Below the pieces are notes generated by a model, which was given only the letters and a program-made list of their open reading frames with translations, ran no database searches and was not told the origin of the DNA. Both the position numbers and the translations under genes were made by a program. 64,000 nt of DNA from Paucilactobacillus oligofermentans DSM 15707 = LMG 22743 (GTDB lineage Bacteria; Bacillota; Bacilli; Lactobacillales; Lactobacillaceae). Below, piece by piece: positions 48,384 to 56,901 of the stretch (its first letter is position 1; each line of letters begins with the position of its first letter). The stretch spans positions 236,049 to 300,048 of the forward strand of contig NZ_AZFE01000003.1 of NCBI RefSeq assembly GCF_001434315.1, read 5' to 3'.

Positions 48384-48803
48384 ATGAAAAAAGGATTCCT
48401 ATTAGGACTAACTGTTGGTGGTGTTGCAGCATTTGCTGCATATCAAGCACTTTCTGAAGAAAAAAAGGAAGAACTACACGATAAAATCCGTAATACTAAA
48501 GAAGACTTGAAAGAACAATTTGCTGATTATGCACTTTATGCTGAAGATTTAATTGATGATTTAGTGGAAGAATCAGATTTTTATGATGATGTTAAAGAAA
48601 AGGTTCAAACTGCTAGTGATCGTTTAACTGATAAAAAAACTGAAATGTTAAATAAATTTAATCAAGATGACTTTGATGATCAGACTACCTCGATTCGTGA
48701 ACAACTTAGTGCAGCAATGAATGACGATGATATCATTATCGATAAGACGGATGAGTTTGTTGATGATGAGCTGAATGAAGAAACTGATAAAAGTGAAAAA
48801 TAG
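48384..48803 (+). CDS. YtxH-like envelope protein
   Basis: A 139-residue protein whose N-terminal GFLLGLTVGGVAAFAAYQALS is the Gly-rich membrane helix of the YtxH family. The remainder is a charged amphipathic helix, acidic toward the C-terminus (DDDIIIDKTDEFVDDELNEE). Function unknown. It follows the DUF948 gene by 11 bases and ends before a strong terminator facing pepQ. Confidence 0.82.
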   Translation: MKKGFLLGLTVGGVAAFAAYQALSEEKKEELHDKIRNTKEDLKEQFADYALYAEDLIDDLVEESDFYDDVKEKVQTASDRLTDKKTEMLNKFNQDDFDDQTTSIREQLSAAMNDDDIIIDKTDEFVDDELNEETDKSEK

Positions 48804-48831
48804 TATTTAAAACTATTATTAGTTAAAAATA

Positions 48832-48875
48832 AAAAAGTCTGGATTAAAAACGTTAGTTTTTAATCCAGACTTTTT
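48832..48875. terminator. Bidirectional terminator between ytxH-like gene and pepQ
   Basis: A perfect 20-bp stem (AAAAAGTCTGGATTAAAAAC and its complement) around GTTA. One of the strongest in the window. Confidence 0.94.
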
Positions 48876-48887
48876 ATGACTAAGTGA

Positions 48888-49985
48888 TTAGTTTAAATAT
48901 GTTAATTCTTTAGATGTATGAGTAAAGGCTTCACAACCAGTGTCTGTAATATGAACGCAATCTTCAATCCGAACACCAGCAACTTCTGGTATATAAATAC
49001 CAGGTTCGATAGAGAAACACATTCCTGGTTGAAGAATTAAATCATTACCTTCCATGATTGATGGAAATTCATGTTCACCCATTCCCATTCCGTGTCCAAG
49101 ACGATGGATGAAATATTCTCCATAACCAGCTTTTGTAATGATATCACGGGCTATTTTATCAAGCTCTGCCGCAGTAACTCCTGGTTTGGCAAATGATTGG
49201 GCAGTTAATTGAGCTTCGAGTGTGACGTTATAAATATCTTTTTGTTTATCATTTAATGTGCCAACAGCAATAGTTCTTGAAGCATCGCTAATATAACCGC
49301 GGAAAATAGTTCCTAAGTCGAATAAGACCATTTCATTATTTGAAATTTGTTTTGAAGAAGTTGCACCATGTGGTTCAGCGGCATGGGTACCAGCTTGAAT
49401 TAAAGTATCGAAACTCATTTGGCTGATACCATTTTGTTTTAATGCATATTCAAGTTCAGCGGCAACTTGTTGTTCTGTTTTACCAATTTTAACAGCTTCA
49501 AAACCAACTTTAAATGCAAAGTCAGCCCATTTGCCAGCTTCATTTAATAAGTTAATTTCATCGTCACTTTTAATAAGTCTAAAGTTTTGAATTGCGGGAG
49601 TTAAATTGTAGCTAAGATTAGCATCATTAAATTGATCTTTAAGTGCATTAGCACGACTAACGGTTAGTTGATCGTGTTCAATTCCCCAAACGATAGGGTT
49701 ACTATTACGTTTTTTGATTTGATCAGCAATCATTGCAAATGGTGCTTCGTGGTCTAAGTAACCATAAACAGGGAATTTCCAACCAGTATCTTTAATTGAT
49801 TCAACTTCTAGTGCAGGAGCAAATAAAAATGGTTCATTATCAGGGAAAATGATTAAGGCAAGGACACGTTCAACTGGATCACTGTAAAATCCAGTGAGGT
49901 AGCTAATTGTCATAGGATCACTGATGTAAGCAATGTCCAATTCGTTATCGGAAACTAATTGTTGTAACTTTTCTAATTGACTCAT
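48888..49985 (-). CDS. pepQ: Xaa-Pro dipeptidase PepQ
   Basis: Cytosolic prolidase of the M24 family, hydrolysing Xaa-Pro dipeptides. The creatinase-like N-domain (about 1-130) is followed by the metal-binding core: LFDLGTIFRGYISDASRT (two Asp ligands), HRLGHGMGMGEHE, and the Glu residues in SIEPGIYIPEVAGVRIED. Length 365. GAAAGAAG precedes the ATG. It is divergent from ccpA, the classic pepQ-ccpA arrangement of lactobacilli. Confidence 0.96.
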   Translation of the reverse strand: MSQLEKLQQLVSDNELDIAYISDPMTISYLTGFYSDPVERVLALIIFPDNEPFLFAPALEVESIKDTGWKFPVYGYLDHEAPFAMIADQIKKRNSNPIVWGIEHDQLTVSRANALKDQFNDANLSYNLTPAIQNFRLIKSDDEINLLNEAGKWADFAFKVGFEAVKIGKTEQQVAAELEYALKQNGISQMSFDTLIQAGTHAAEPHGATSSKQISNNEMVLFDLGTIFRGYISDASRTIAVGTLNDKQKDIYNVTLEAQLTAQSFAKPGVTAAELDKIARDIITKAGYGEYFIHRLGHGMGMGEHEFPSIMEGNDLILQPGMCFSIEPGIYIPEVAGVRIEDCVHITDTGCEAFTHTSKELTYLN

Positions 49986-50016
49986 TAAAAGACTTCTTTC
50001 TATATGTAATGCGAAT

Positions 50017-50025
50017 ATTATAGCA
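50017..50025 (-). promoter_or_regulatory. Extended -10 promoter of pepQ
   Basis: TGCTATAAT on the reverse strand, about 32 bases before the pepQ ATG. No clear -35. Confidence 0.65.
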
Positions 50026-50056
50026 TAGTTCGGATGAATTCAGTTTAGATTTCAAT

Positions 50057-50085
50057 TTGCATTTGTGATTTTTATCTGATATATT
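50057..50085 (+). promoter_or_regulatory. Promoter of ccpA
   Basis: TTGCAT (50057-50062), 17 bases, TATATT (50080-50085). No good catabolite-responsive element was found between the two divergent promoters. Confidence 0.55.
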
Positions 50086-50146
50086 TATTAAGTTATGAAA
50101 CCATGTGAAAACATATAAGAATAGTAAAGAAAGGGCTTAATTAACG

Positions 50147-51148
50147 ATGGAAAAACAAACTATCACAATTTATGATGTTGCGCGCGAAGCCGCAGTATCA
50201 ATGGCAACCGTTTCACGAGTGGTCAATGGGAACCCAAACGTGAAACCAGCCACACGTCAAAAAGTTTTAGATGTAATTGATCGTTTGGATTATCGTCCAA
50301 ATGCAGTTGCCCGAGGATTAGCAAGTAAAAAAACGACAACCGTTGGAGTGGTCATTCCAGATGTAACTAATGCATATTTTGCACAGTTAGCATTGGGAAT
50401 CGATGATATCGCAACCATGTACAAATATAATATTATCTTAGCTAATTCTGATGAAAATGGCAGCAAAGAATTACAAGTGGTAAATACTTTGCTAGCTAAG
50501 CAAGTCGATGGAATTATTTTTATGGGTAATAAAATTTCAGATGATTTAAAAGCTGAATTTACGCGTGCTCAGATGCCGGTTGTAATTGCTGGCTCAGTTG
50601 ATGCTAAACAAGATTTACCTAGTGTAAGTATTGATTATGCCGCTGCAACTAAAGAGGCTGTATTAAATCAATTAAATCGTGGTAACAAGGCAGTTGCTTT
50701 GGTAACTGGATCAATGGATCAATCGATTAATAAAGATTATCGTCTTAAGGGATACAAAGCAGCACTTAGTGAAGCTGGTATTTCATTTGATGAAAAATTA
50801 GTATTTGATACTGATACTTCATATAATACTGGTTATAATTTATCAGAAAAAATCCAAGCTAATGGTGTGACTGCAGCTTTTGTTGGGGATGATGAATTAG
50901 CTGCTGGATTACTTAATGGTTTAACTGATCGTGGAGTTAAAGTCCCTGATGAATTTGAATTAATAACTACTAATGATACTAAGTATACTGAAATTACACG
51001 TCCTAAGATGTCATCTGTAACCCAACCACTTTATGATATTGGTGCGGTGGCAATGCGTTTATTAACTAAGTTAATGAATAGTGAAGAGGCAGACGATAAA
51101 AATATTGTCTTACCATATGGTCTTATTAAACGAGGGACGACAAGATAA
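50147..51148 (+). CDS. ccpA: Catabolite control protein A
   Basis: LacI-family master regulator of carbon catabolite control, working with HPr phosphorylated at Ser46. The N-terminal HTH TIYDVAREAAVSMATVSRVV (about 6-25) and hinge helix PNAVARGLASKKT are present, followed by the periplasmic-binding-like effector domain (about 60-333). Length 333 is typical. AAAGGGC precedes the ATG. Divergent from pepQ, which supports CcpA over other LacI regulators. Confidence 0.95.
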   Translation: MEKQTITIYDVAREAAVSMATVSRVVNGNPNVKPATRQKVLDVIDRLDYRPNAVARGLASKKTTTVGVVIPDVTNAYFAQLALGIDDIATMYKYNIILANSDENGSKELQVVNTLLAKQVDGIIFMGNKISDDLKAEFTRAQMPVVIAGSVDAKQDLPSVSIDYAAATKEAVLNQLNRGNKAVALVTGSMDQSINKDYRLKGYKAALSEAGISFDEKLVFDTDTSYNTGYNLSEKIQANGVTAAFVGDDELAAGLLNGLTDRGVKVPDEFELITTNDTKYTEITRPKMSSVTQPLYDIGAVAMRLLTKLMNSEEADDKNIVLPYGLIKRGTTR

Positions 51149-51158
51149 GCAAAGCATA

Positions 51159-51187
51159 TTGAATTATTAACTAAATTTTGCTACAAT
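51159..51187 (+). promoter_or_regulatory. Promoter of yebC-like gene
   Basis: TTGAAT, 17 bases, TACAAT (51182-51187) preceded by TGC, about 50 bases before the start. Confidence 0.6.
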
Positions 51188-51236
51188 GTTGGTCGTATGT
51201 TTTATAAAAGTAAATTAAAAGAAAAGAGGAGTTATT

Positions 51237-51968
51237 ATGTCAGGACATTCAAAATGGCACAATATACAGGGTCGTAAAAACGCGCAAGATGCAAAGCGCG
51301 GTAAAATTTTCCAGAAAATTTCCCGTGACTTGTATGGAGCCGCTAAAGGTGGAGATCCTGATCCAGCTAACAACCCTCAGCTACGTTTGATTATGGATAA
51401 GGCACGTGCTGCTAATATGCCAAAAGAAAACGTGCAACGTGCAATCGATAAGGCAACTGGTGCTGGTGGTGCCAATTATTCAGAGATTACTTATGAAGGT
51501 TATGGACCAGGTGGCGTTGCTGTCATGGTATCTGCTTTGACTGATAATAAGAATCGGACAGCTGCTGCCGTTCGTTCAGCCTTTACACATGCTGGTGGTG
51601 AACTTGGAACTACTGGATCAGTTGCATATAACTTTAACCGTCGTGGATATGTTGTAGTTCTTCGTGAAGAACTAGATACCGATGAAGACACAATGTTGAT
51701 GGATGCGCTTGATGCCGGTGCCGAAGACATGAATACTGAAGATGCAGCTTTTGAAATTTATACAGAACCAGCAGATCTTACTGCTGTTCGTGATGCACTT
51801 CAAGCCAAGGGGTATGAACTAGATACAGCTGAAGTCACTATGCTTCCTGAAAACACAACTGAGGTTCCAGCAGACAAAACTGCTCAATACCAACGTTTGA
51901 TTGATGAACTTGAAGAAAATGATGACATTTCAGATGTTTATGAAGCTGGAGTTATCGCAGAAGATTAA
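51237..51968 (+). CDS. YebC/PmpR family protein
   Basis: A 243-residue protein with the diagnostic N-terminus [20 protein letters not shown] and an internal [11 protein letters not shown] motif. Members are called transcriptional regulators, and some assist translation through proline-rich stretches. It precedes comGA in many lactobacilli, but a strong terminator separates them here. GAGGAG before the ATG. Confidence 0.93.
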   Translation: MSGHSKWHNIQGRKNAQDAKRGKIFQKISRDLYGAAKGGDPDPANNPQLRLIMDKARAANMPKENVQRAIDKATGAGGANYSEITYEGYGPGGVAVMVSALTDNKNRTAAAVRSAFTHAGGELGTTGSVAYNFNRRGYVVVLREELDTDEDTMLMDALDAGAEDMNTEDAAFEIYTEPADLTAVRDALQAKGYELDTAEVTMLPENTTEVPADKTAQYQRLIDELEENDDISDVYEAGVIAED

Positions 51969-51979
51969 ACTGGAAATAT

Positions 51980-52016
51980 TAAAAAGACTCAAAACAAATT
52001 TTGTTTTGAGTCTTTT
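51980..52016 (+). terminator. Terminator between yebC-like gene and comG operon
   Basis: AAAAAGACTCAAAACAAA and TTTGTTTTGAGTCTTTTT form an almost continuous stem, ending in Ts. Confidence 0.92.
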
Positions 52017-52069
52017 TTGTCGTAAAAATAAAAATTATTGCGTACTTAATTGCTAGAAGGGAGGTCATT

Positions 52070-53056
52070 ATGAAAGAGGAAGTATTTTCAGAATATTTGA
52101 CAGAATGTATTAATGAGCAGGCTTCTGACTTATATATATTACCGAAAGATAGTGGCTATCAGTTAAGTTATCACTCTAAATTACAATTAACAATCTTGGC
52201 GGAAATTAATCGAACTGAAGGGCTGCAGATGATTAATTTTTTTAAGTATCGGGCTAATATGGCAGTCAGTGAACATCGAAGACCACAGCTGGGTTCATTA
52301 AAGTGGGCACAATTACAGACAGAAATGAATTTAAGGTTATCAACCGTTGGCGATTTTAATGGTGAAGAATCAATGGTAATTCGATTTATTTATCCACTTA
52401 ATCAGTTAAGTCACCAAGAACTGATTGTTGGACAAATGGATCAATTGAATCAACTAGGTAAAAAACGCGGATTGTTATTATTTTCTGGTCCAATGGGTTC
52501 AGGCAAAACAACAACAATGTATCAATTGGCGCGTAAATATAGCCAAACCCAGGTAGTAATGACAATTGAAGATCCGGTTGAAATTGAAGAAAGTAATTTT
52601 ATTCAATTACAGGTTAATCAGCAAGCGGATATGGATTACGATGAGCTATTAAGAGTTGGCCTAAGACACCGACCAGAAGTTTTTTTAATTGGAGAAATAA
52701 GGGATAAAAAGACTGCAAAAATGGCGGTACAAGCCGCGTTGAGTGGTCATTTAGTCATGGCGACGGTACATGCTAAAAATGTTTATGGGGTGATGCAAAG
52801 AATGCAGCAGTTGGGTATTGAAGATCATTATTTGATGCAAACAATCAGTGGAATTTGCTATCAACGATTGATTACAACAACTGAAGAACGAATGACACCA
52901 CTCTATGATATTTTGGCTGAAGGGGAACTTGAAACGGTGTTTAAACAAATAAATTCTTATGTTGGAATGACGAAAATGTGGGGAGCAAATCTTGCTAAAT
53001 TGGTTGAAGATGGAAAAATCACTAAAAAAACAGCCGAATCATTTAAAACCGGTTAG
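52070..53056 (+). CDS. comGA: Competence traffic ATPase ComGA
   Basis: GspE/PilB-type secretion ATPase that powers the competence pseudopilus. Walker A FSGPMGSGKTTTMYQ is near residues 137-151, the Asp box TIEDPVEIEE near 171, Walker B VFLIGEIRDKKTA near 203 and the His box MATVHAKN near 228. Length of 328 is normal for Gram-positive ComGA, which lacks the long N-domain. GGGAGG precedes the ATG. comGB begins inside its last 65 bases. Confidence 0.95.
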   Translation: MKEEVFSEYLTECINEQASDLYILPKDSGYQLSYHSKLQLTILAEINRTEGLQMINFFKYRANMAVSEHRRPQLGSLKWAQLQTEMNLRLSTVGDFNGEESMVIRFIYPLNQLSHQELIVGQMDQLNQLGKKRGLLLFSGPMGSGKTTTMYQLARKYSQTQVVMTIEDPVEIEESNFIQLQVNQQADMDYDELLRVGLRHRPEVFLIGEIRDKKTAKMAVQAALSGHLVMATVHAKNVYGVMQRMQQLGIEDHYLMQTISGICYQRLITTTEERMTPLYDILAEGELETVFKQINSYVGMTKMWGANLAKLVEDGKITKKTAESFKTG

Positions 53057-54047
53057 ATTATCTAAAAGTGAGCAATCAAAAATATTTATTTTGATTAGTG
53101 ATCTATTAACAGTTGGTTTTTCATTGCGACAGGCAATTGCGTTCTTACAAACTTTATTAGCTAAACATGAATTAATGTTTAAACAAATTGATTCCAATTT
53201 GAGCAACGGAAGCTTATTTGCGGATAGTTTAAAACCATTTATATCACAGGATGTTTACTATCAGTTAGTGATTGCGGAAGAACATGGTGACCTACAAGAC
53301 TGTATCGGACGTTTGGGACAATATTTATCAATGCGAGTAAAACAACAGACGGTTTTAAAAGGATTATTACAATATCCAATTATTTTGTTGAGTATGCTGG
53401 GTGCTTTATTAATTGCCTTGAAAATATTTGTCTTTCCAGAGCTAGATACTTGGCAATCTCAAGATACCGTGGTTGAGAACAATCATTATTTATACCTAGT
53501 TGGATTAGGATTGTGTTTGTTATTTATAATTTTATTGATAGTCAAAGGTAGCCAAATTTGGCGTGGTATTGGTACTAATAAGAAGGTTGCTTACCTTTGT
53601 CGGTTACCAATCATTGGTGAATCATATCGTCTTTACTATGGTTATTATTTAATTTCAAATTTTTCTTTATTGTTAAGCAATGGGATGGGGATGAAACGGA
53701 TTTGTCAGATGTTTTCCGCGTTTGATTCGCAGTCATTACTGCATCAACTAGGACAATCACTAAATGAAATCTTAGCTGAAGGTAATAAACCGGAACAGCT
53801 ACTGAAAGAATATTCGTATTTACCGTTAGAACTGATTATTTTTGTTAATAAAGGAGCAACCACTGAGGAATTGGGGCAGCAGTTAGATGCGTTTGCTAAC
53901 GTCTTATTTAAACGATTATCAAAATCAATTGAAAAATTATTGACCATGATTCAACCATTGCTGTTTGGAGTTATTGCAATTGTGATTATTTTATTATATT
54001 TGAGTATTATGCTGCCAATTTATCATTCAATGAAGGGAATTTATTAA
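52992..54047 (+). CDS. comGB: Competence pseudopilus membrane protein ComGB
   Basis: GspF/PilC-type inner-membrane platform protein. Two T2SSF domains are expected; membrane helices appear near 125-145, 160-180 and 320-345, and LTVGFSLRQAIAFLQTL opens the first domain. Start at TTG 52992, which has GGGGAG six bases upstream but overlaps comGA by 65 bases; an ATG at 53010 is the alternative. Length 351. Confidence 0.9.
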   Translation: MLNWLKMEKSLKKQPNHLKPVRLSKSEQSKIFILISDLLTVGFSLRQAIAFLQTLLAKHELMFKQIDSNLSNGSLFADSLKPFISQDVYYQLVIAEEHGDLQDCIGRLGQYLSMRVKQQTVLKGLLQYPIILLSMLGALLIALKIFVFPELDTWQSQDTVVENNHYLYLVGLGLCLLFIILLIVKGSQIWRGIGTNKKVAYLCRLPIIGESYRLYYGYYLISNFSLLLSNGMGMKRICQMFSAFDSQSLLHQLGQSLNEILAEGNKPEQLLKEYSYLPLELIIFVNKGATTEELGQQLDAFANVLFKRLSKSIEKLLTMIQPLLFGVIAIVIILLYLSIMLPIYHSMKGIY

Positions 54048-54051
54048 TATT

Positions 54052-54372
54052 ATGAAAAAGCTATTTGCTAAGAAACATCAGGCGTTCACACTTTTAGAAA
54101 TGAGTATTGTTTTATTTATTATTAGTTTGTTAGTGCTCATTATTTTACCTAATCTAGCATCACAACGAAAACATGCGACTGGTGTTCATCGAAGTGCAAT
54201 GACCTCAGTTATTCAGACTCAAATTGACTTGTATCAAAATGAAATCGGTGAAAGCCATGTTGATTTTGATACCTTGGAGAAGGCGGATTATTTAACTAAG
54301 GATCAAGTTACTAAGGCAAAAAAAGAGCACATAACAATTAGTGGTGATAAAGCTATTCAAGGTAATGAATAA
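54052..54372 (+). CDS. comGC: Major competence pseudopilin ComGC
   Basis: Main subunit of the DNA-uptake pseudopilus. The prepilin signal ends KKHQA, cleaved before FTLLEMSIVLFIISLLVLII, with the essential Glu at mature position 5. The remainder is a short soluble domain. Length 106. Starts five bases after comGB; the last codons overlap comGD. Needs the prepilin peptidase ComC, not in this window. Confidence 0.94.
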   Translation: MKKLFAKKHQAFTLLEMSIVLFIISLLVLIILPNLASQRKHATGVHRSAMTSVIQTQIDLYQNEIGESHVDFDTLEKADYLTKDQVTKAKKEHITISGDKAIQGNE

Positions 54373-54802
54373 GCAAAATGGGTTTACATTAATTGAAACG
54401 TTAATTGTGTTAGCATTGGTCGCTTTGATGTTTACTTTTGGAACGATGAAGTTAAATTCATTTAGAGAGGCTAGTGATGAGAAACATTTTTGGACGCAAC
54501 TTGAGAGAGCATGGCAACAAAGTCAGGCAAGAGCACAAAATACTGGTAAACCAACTGCAATCAAGCTGAGTGCTAATAAGGAACAACTATTATTTCATGC
54601 GCGTGATCGAAATGGAAATGACGATGATAATGATATTCAAATTCCAAAGACGATTGAAGTTCGTGCTTTTAAATCCATAACGATGCATCAAAATGGATAT
54701 GTGAAACCACAGACAGCTAAATTTTATTCGCGTCGAACAAATAAAATTTACTTAATGAAAATCCAATTGGCGTATGGAGGATATTACATTGAGAAAAAAT
54801 GA
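54365..54802 (+). CDS. comGD: Competence pseudopilin ComGD
   Basis: Minor pseudopilin of 145 residues. N-terminus MNKQNG then FTLIETLIVLALVALMFTFG: cleavage after Gly, with Glu at mature position 5. Start at ATG 54365, overlapping the comGC stop by eight bases; the upstream in-frame extension is within comGC. The soluble part is beta-rich. Confidence 0.88.
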   Translation: MNKQNGFTLIETLIVLALVALMFTFGTMKLNSFREASDEKHFWTQLERAWQQSQARAQNTGKPTAIKLSANKEQLLFHARDRNGNDDDNDIQIPKTIEVRAFKSITMHQNGYVKPQTAKFYSRRTNKIYLMKIQLAYGGYYIEKK

Positions 54803-55076
54803 GGGATTCGTACTGGCTGATAACTTGGTTGGGATGGCATTAATGACGATGGTAGCCATCTTTTTTTGCCTAGGGGAGCAGCAATTACAAGCTCAAATGA
54901 AGCATGCAAAACAAGAGCTTTATTTGGCTCGCTTAGCTAAAGAAGCGACAGCACAATTAGACATAAAACATCCGCAAATAGAGTATGTTAAGGACAACTA
55001 TCATGTTACGGCAACGTATAATAGTGTCAAAATTAAACGTAATCAGCAACGGTTATTTACGGTGAATAAACTGTGA
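54789..55076 (+). CDS. comGE: Competence pseudopilin-like ComGE
   Basis: Short minor pseudopilin, 95 residues. N-terminus MRKNEG followed by FVLADNLVGMALMTMVAIFF: a prepilin-like helix with Asp rather than Glu at mature position 5. I start at TTG 54789, nine bases after GGAGG, inside the end of comGD. Identified by position and topology; sequence conservation in this family is poor. Confidence 0.78.
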   Translation: MRKNEGFVLADNLVGMALMTMVAIFFCLGEQQLQAQMKHAKQELYLARLAKEATAQLDIKHPQIEYVKDNYHVTATYNSVKIKRNQQRLFTVNKL

Positions 55077-55528
55077 AGCGGTGTGGGTTTACTTTGATTG
55101 AATGTATTGTGGCATTGTTAGTAACCGCGATGATTGGGATCTTGATGCAATTTACGTTGCATCTTTATATGCATGTTGATCAGCAACCATATGACGATTA
55201 CGCGCAGTGGTATATTTTCATTCAAGAACTTGAGTCTAAAGATAATCAATTTGAACTTGCAGATGGTGGTAATGACAATGCAATCAATCTATATAGTCGA
55301 GTCAGAACTAAGCAATATACGATTGAACAAAATGCCTATAAACCCAAAGTGTATATGTACGGAACTGAAACTGGTGCCGGTTATTTGCCATTGCTACAAC
55401 ATGTAAAAAAATATAGTGTCATACATCAAAATGGTAATCCTAGAGTAACTTTTAAAGTTGAATTTTTAAGTGGAGAAAAGCATGAAGCGGTAGTTACTTT
55501 TCCAATTTATGTCAAATCAGGTGATTAA
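55073..55528 (+). CDS. comGF: Competence pseudopilin ComGF
   Basis: Minor pseudopilin of 151 residues. MKRCG then FTLIECIVALLVTAMIGILM gives the cleavage site and Glu5. Starts with GTG overlapping the comGE stop by four bases (GTGA). The downstream region with ESKDNQFELADGGNDNAINLY is typical of ComGF. Confidence 0.88.
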   Translation: MKRCGFTLIECIVALLVTAMIGILMQFTLHLYMHVDQQPYDDYAQWYIFIQELESKDNQFELADGGNDNAINLYSRVRTKQYTIEQNAYKPKVYMYGTETGAGYLPLLQHVKKYSVIHQNGNPRVTFKVEFLSGEKHEAVVTFPIYVKSGD

Positions 55529-55785
55529 TGAAAAAAACAGGATATGTATTGATAAATGTATTAATCGTAATGGCGTTAATTACGAGTTATGAAGTTTATC
55601 GATATAATCAGTGTTATCGGGAACGACGAATGTATACAAATTTACAAAATAAGTTGTTGTGTGATGTGATGCTAAATCTAGCCAATAATCAGCAAAAAAC
55701 GATACGTTTTAATACTGGTATCGTAAATTTTGACGATGAAAAGGTTTTGGTAAAATTGAATAATGGTTTTTCTTTGTCCGACTAG
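55528..55785 (+). CDS. comGG: Competence pseudopilin-like ComGG
   Basis: Last gene of the operon, 85 residues. MKKTG then YVLINVLIVMALITSYEVY: a pilin-like helix without Glu5 (Asn there), as in the GspK-like minor pseudopilins. Start overlaps the comGF stop by one base (TAATG). Call rests mainly on position and topology. The region after the stop holds a promoter for the next gene. Confidence 0.75.
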   Translation: MKKTGYVLINVLIVMALITSYEVYRYNQCYRERRMYTNLQNKLLCDVMLNLANNQQKTIRFNTGIVNFDDEKVLVKLNNGFSLSD

Positions 55786-55795
55786 TTAAAGTTCC

Positions 55796-55824
55796 TTGAA
55801 TTTGCTTGTGAAAATAGTTAAACT
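55796..55824 (+). promoter_or_regulatory. Promoter of methyltransferase-ackA unit
   Basis: TTGAAT (55796-55801), 17 bases, TAAACT (55819-55824), about 48 bases upstream of the methyltransferase ATG. Confidence 0.45.
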
Positions 55825-55871
55825 GTAACGTGTAGTACTATCTTATATAAGCAGACAGGAGTGAAAGCAAA

Positions 55872-56885
55872 ATGTCACAAAGTGAGATTGAACATTTATT
55901 TACTGAGTTAGATGAAACTACTTCAATCCTGCGAGACGCATTGACTAGTTCATATCTAGATGCATTTATTGAAAATATGGATAACATCATTGATGAGAAA
56001 CAGGTACAAATTGAAGATGGTCAACCAAATGAGTCTGTAGTTAAGCAACTTCAAGATAAGTATCAGCTTATTGATTTTTCAAAAGTTAGCTCAGAAGAAA
56101 AACGAACTGTAATTCAACTTTTGATGCTAAAAGCGATTAAAGAAGATAAAATTCAAACTAATCATCAGATGACACCAGATACAATTGGTTTTTTAATGGC
56201 ATATATTTTAGAACGTGTTACTAATGTAACCAAAGATTTTACTATCTTAGATCCAAGTGTCGGGACTGGAAATTTATTAACTACTGTAATCAATCATTTA
56301 CAAGCAGAAAATGATTATAAAGTTTCAGGATATGGGATTGATAATGATGATTCGATGTTATCAGTGGCAAGTATCAACGTTGCTTTGCAAAATCAAGCAA
56401 TTGATTTGTATCATCAAGATGCAGTTGATACATTAGATGTACCATTAGTTGACATGGTAGTGTCAGATCTACCAGTTGGATATTACCCGTTAGATGATAA
56501 CACGGCTAATTACGAAACGCGTGCTGATAAAGGACATTCATATGTACATCATTTACTAATAGAACAATCAATTAACTATTTAAAACCAGGTGGATTCGGA
56601 GTATTCTTAATACCAAGTAGTTTGTTTCAAACTGAGGAATCTAAACAATTTGTTGAATGGATTAATCAGCATGCACATATGCAAGGATTAATTAATTTGC
56701 CTGATGAATTATTTAAGACCAAGCAAGGGCAAAAATCAATTTTGCTCTTGCAACGAAGAGGTCCAGATAGTCGACAAGCCAAACAGATTTTATTAGGAAC
56801 TTTTCCATCGTTTAAAAATAAACCAGAGCTTGCTAAATTCATGCGAGAAATCGATAAATGGGTTGCAAGTAACTTAGCTGAATAA
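55872..56885 (+). CDS. Class I methyltransferase, YtxK-like (adenine-specific-like)
   Basis: A 337-residue SAM-dependent methyltransferase. The SAM motif ILDPSVGTGNLLTTVI is near residues 125-140 and an NPPY-like catalytic motif reads SDLPVGYYP near 198, the variant seen in YtxK. The N-terminal 100 residues are helical. Despite the resemblance to type I restriction methylases, no restriction or specificity gene is near. It precedes ackA with 16 bases between, as ytxK does in Bacillus; the function is not known. Confidence 0.85.
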   Translation: MSQSEIEHLFTELDETTSILRDALTSSYLDAFIENMDNIIDEKQVQIEDGQPNESVVKQLQDKYQLIDFSKVSSEEKRTVIQLLMLKAIKEDKIQTNHQMTPDTIGFLMAYILERVTNVTKDFTILDPSVGTGNLLTTVINHLQAENDYKVSGYGIDNDDSMLSVASINVALQNQAIDLYHQDAVDTLDVPLVDMVVSDLPVGYYPLDDNTANYETRADKGHSYVHHLLIEQSINYLKPGGFGVFLIPSSLFQTEESKQFVEWINQHAHMQGLINLPDELFKTKQGQKSILLLQRRGPDSRQAKQILLGTFPSFKNKPELAKFMREIDKWVASNLAE

Positions 56886-56901
56886 AAAGGAGAACATCAT
56901 C

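Noticed and set aside
50026..50146. Catabolite-responsive element between pepQ and ccpA (TGAAACCATGTGAAAACA region)
   Set aside because: The central CG and the right half-site do not match the cre consensus; too many mismatches.
55872..56885. Type I restriction-modification system
   Set aside because: No hsdR or hsdS is adjacent; gene length and place fit the orphan YtxK family.
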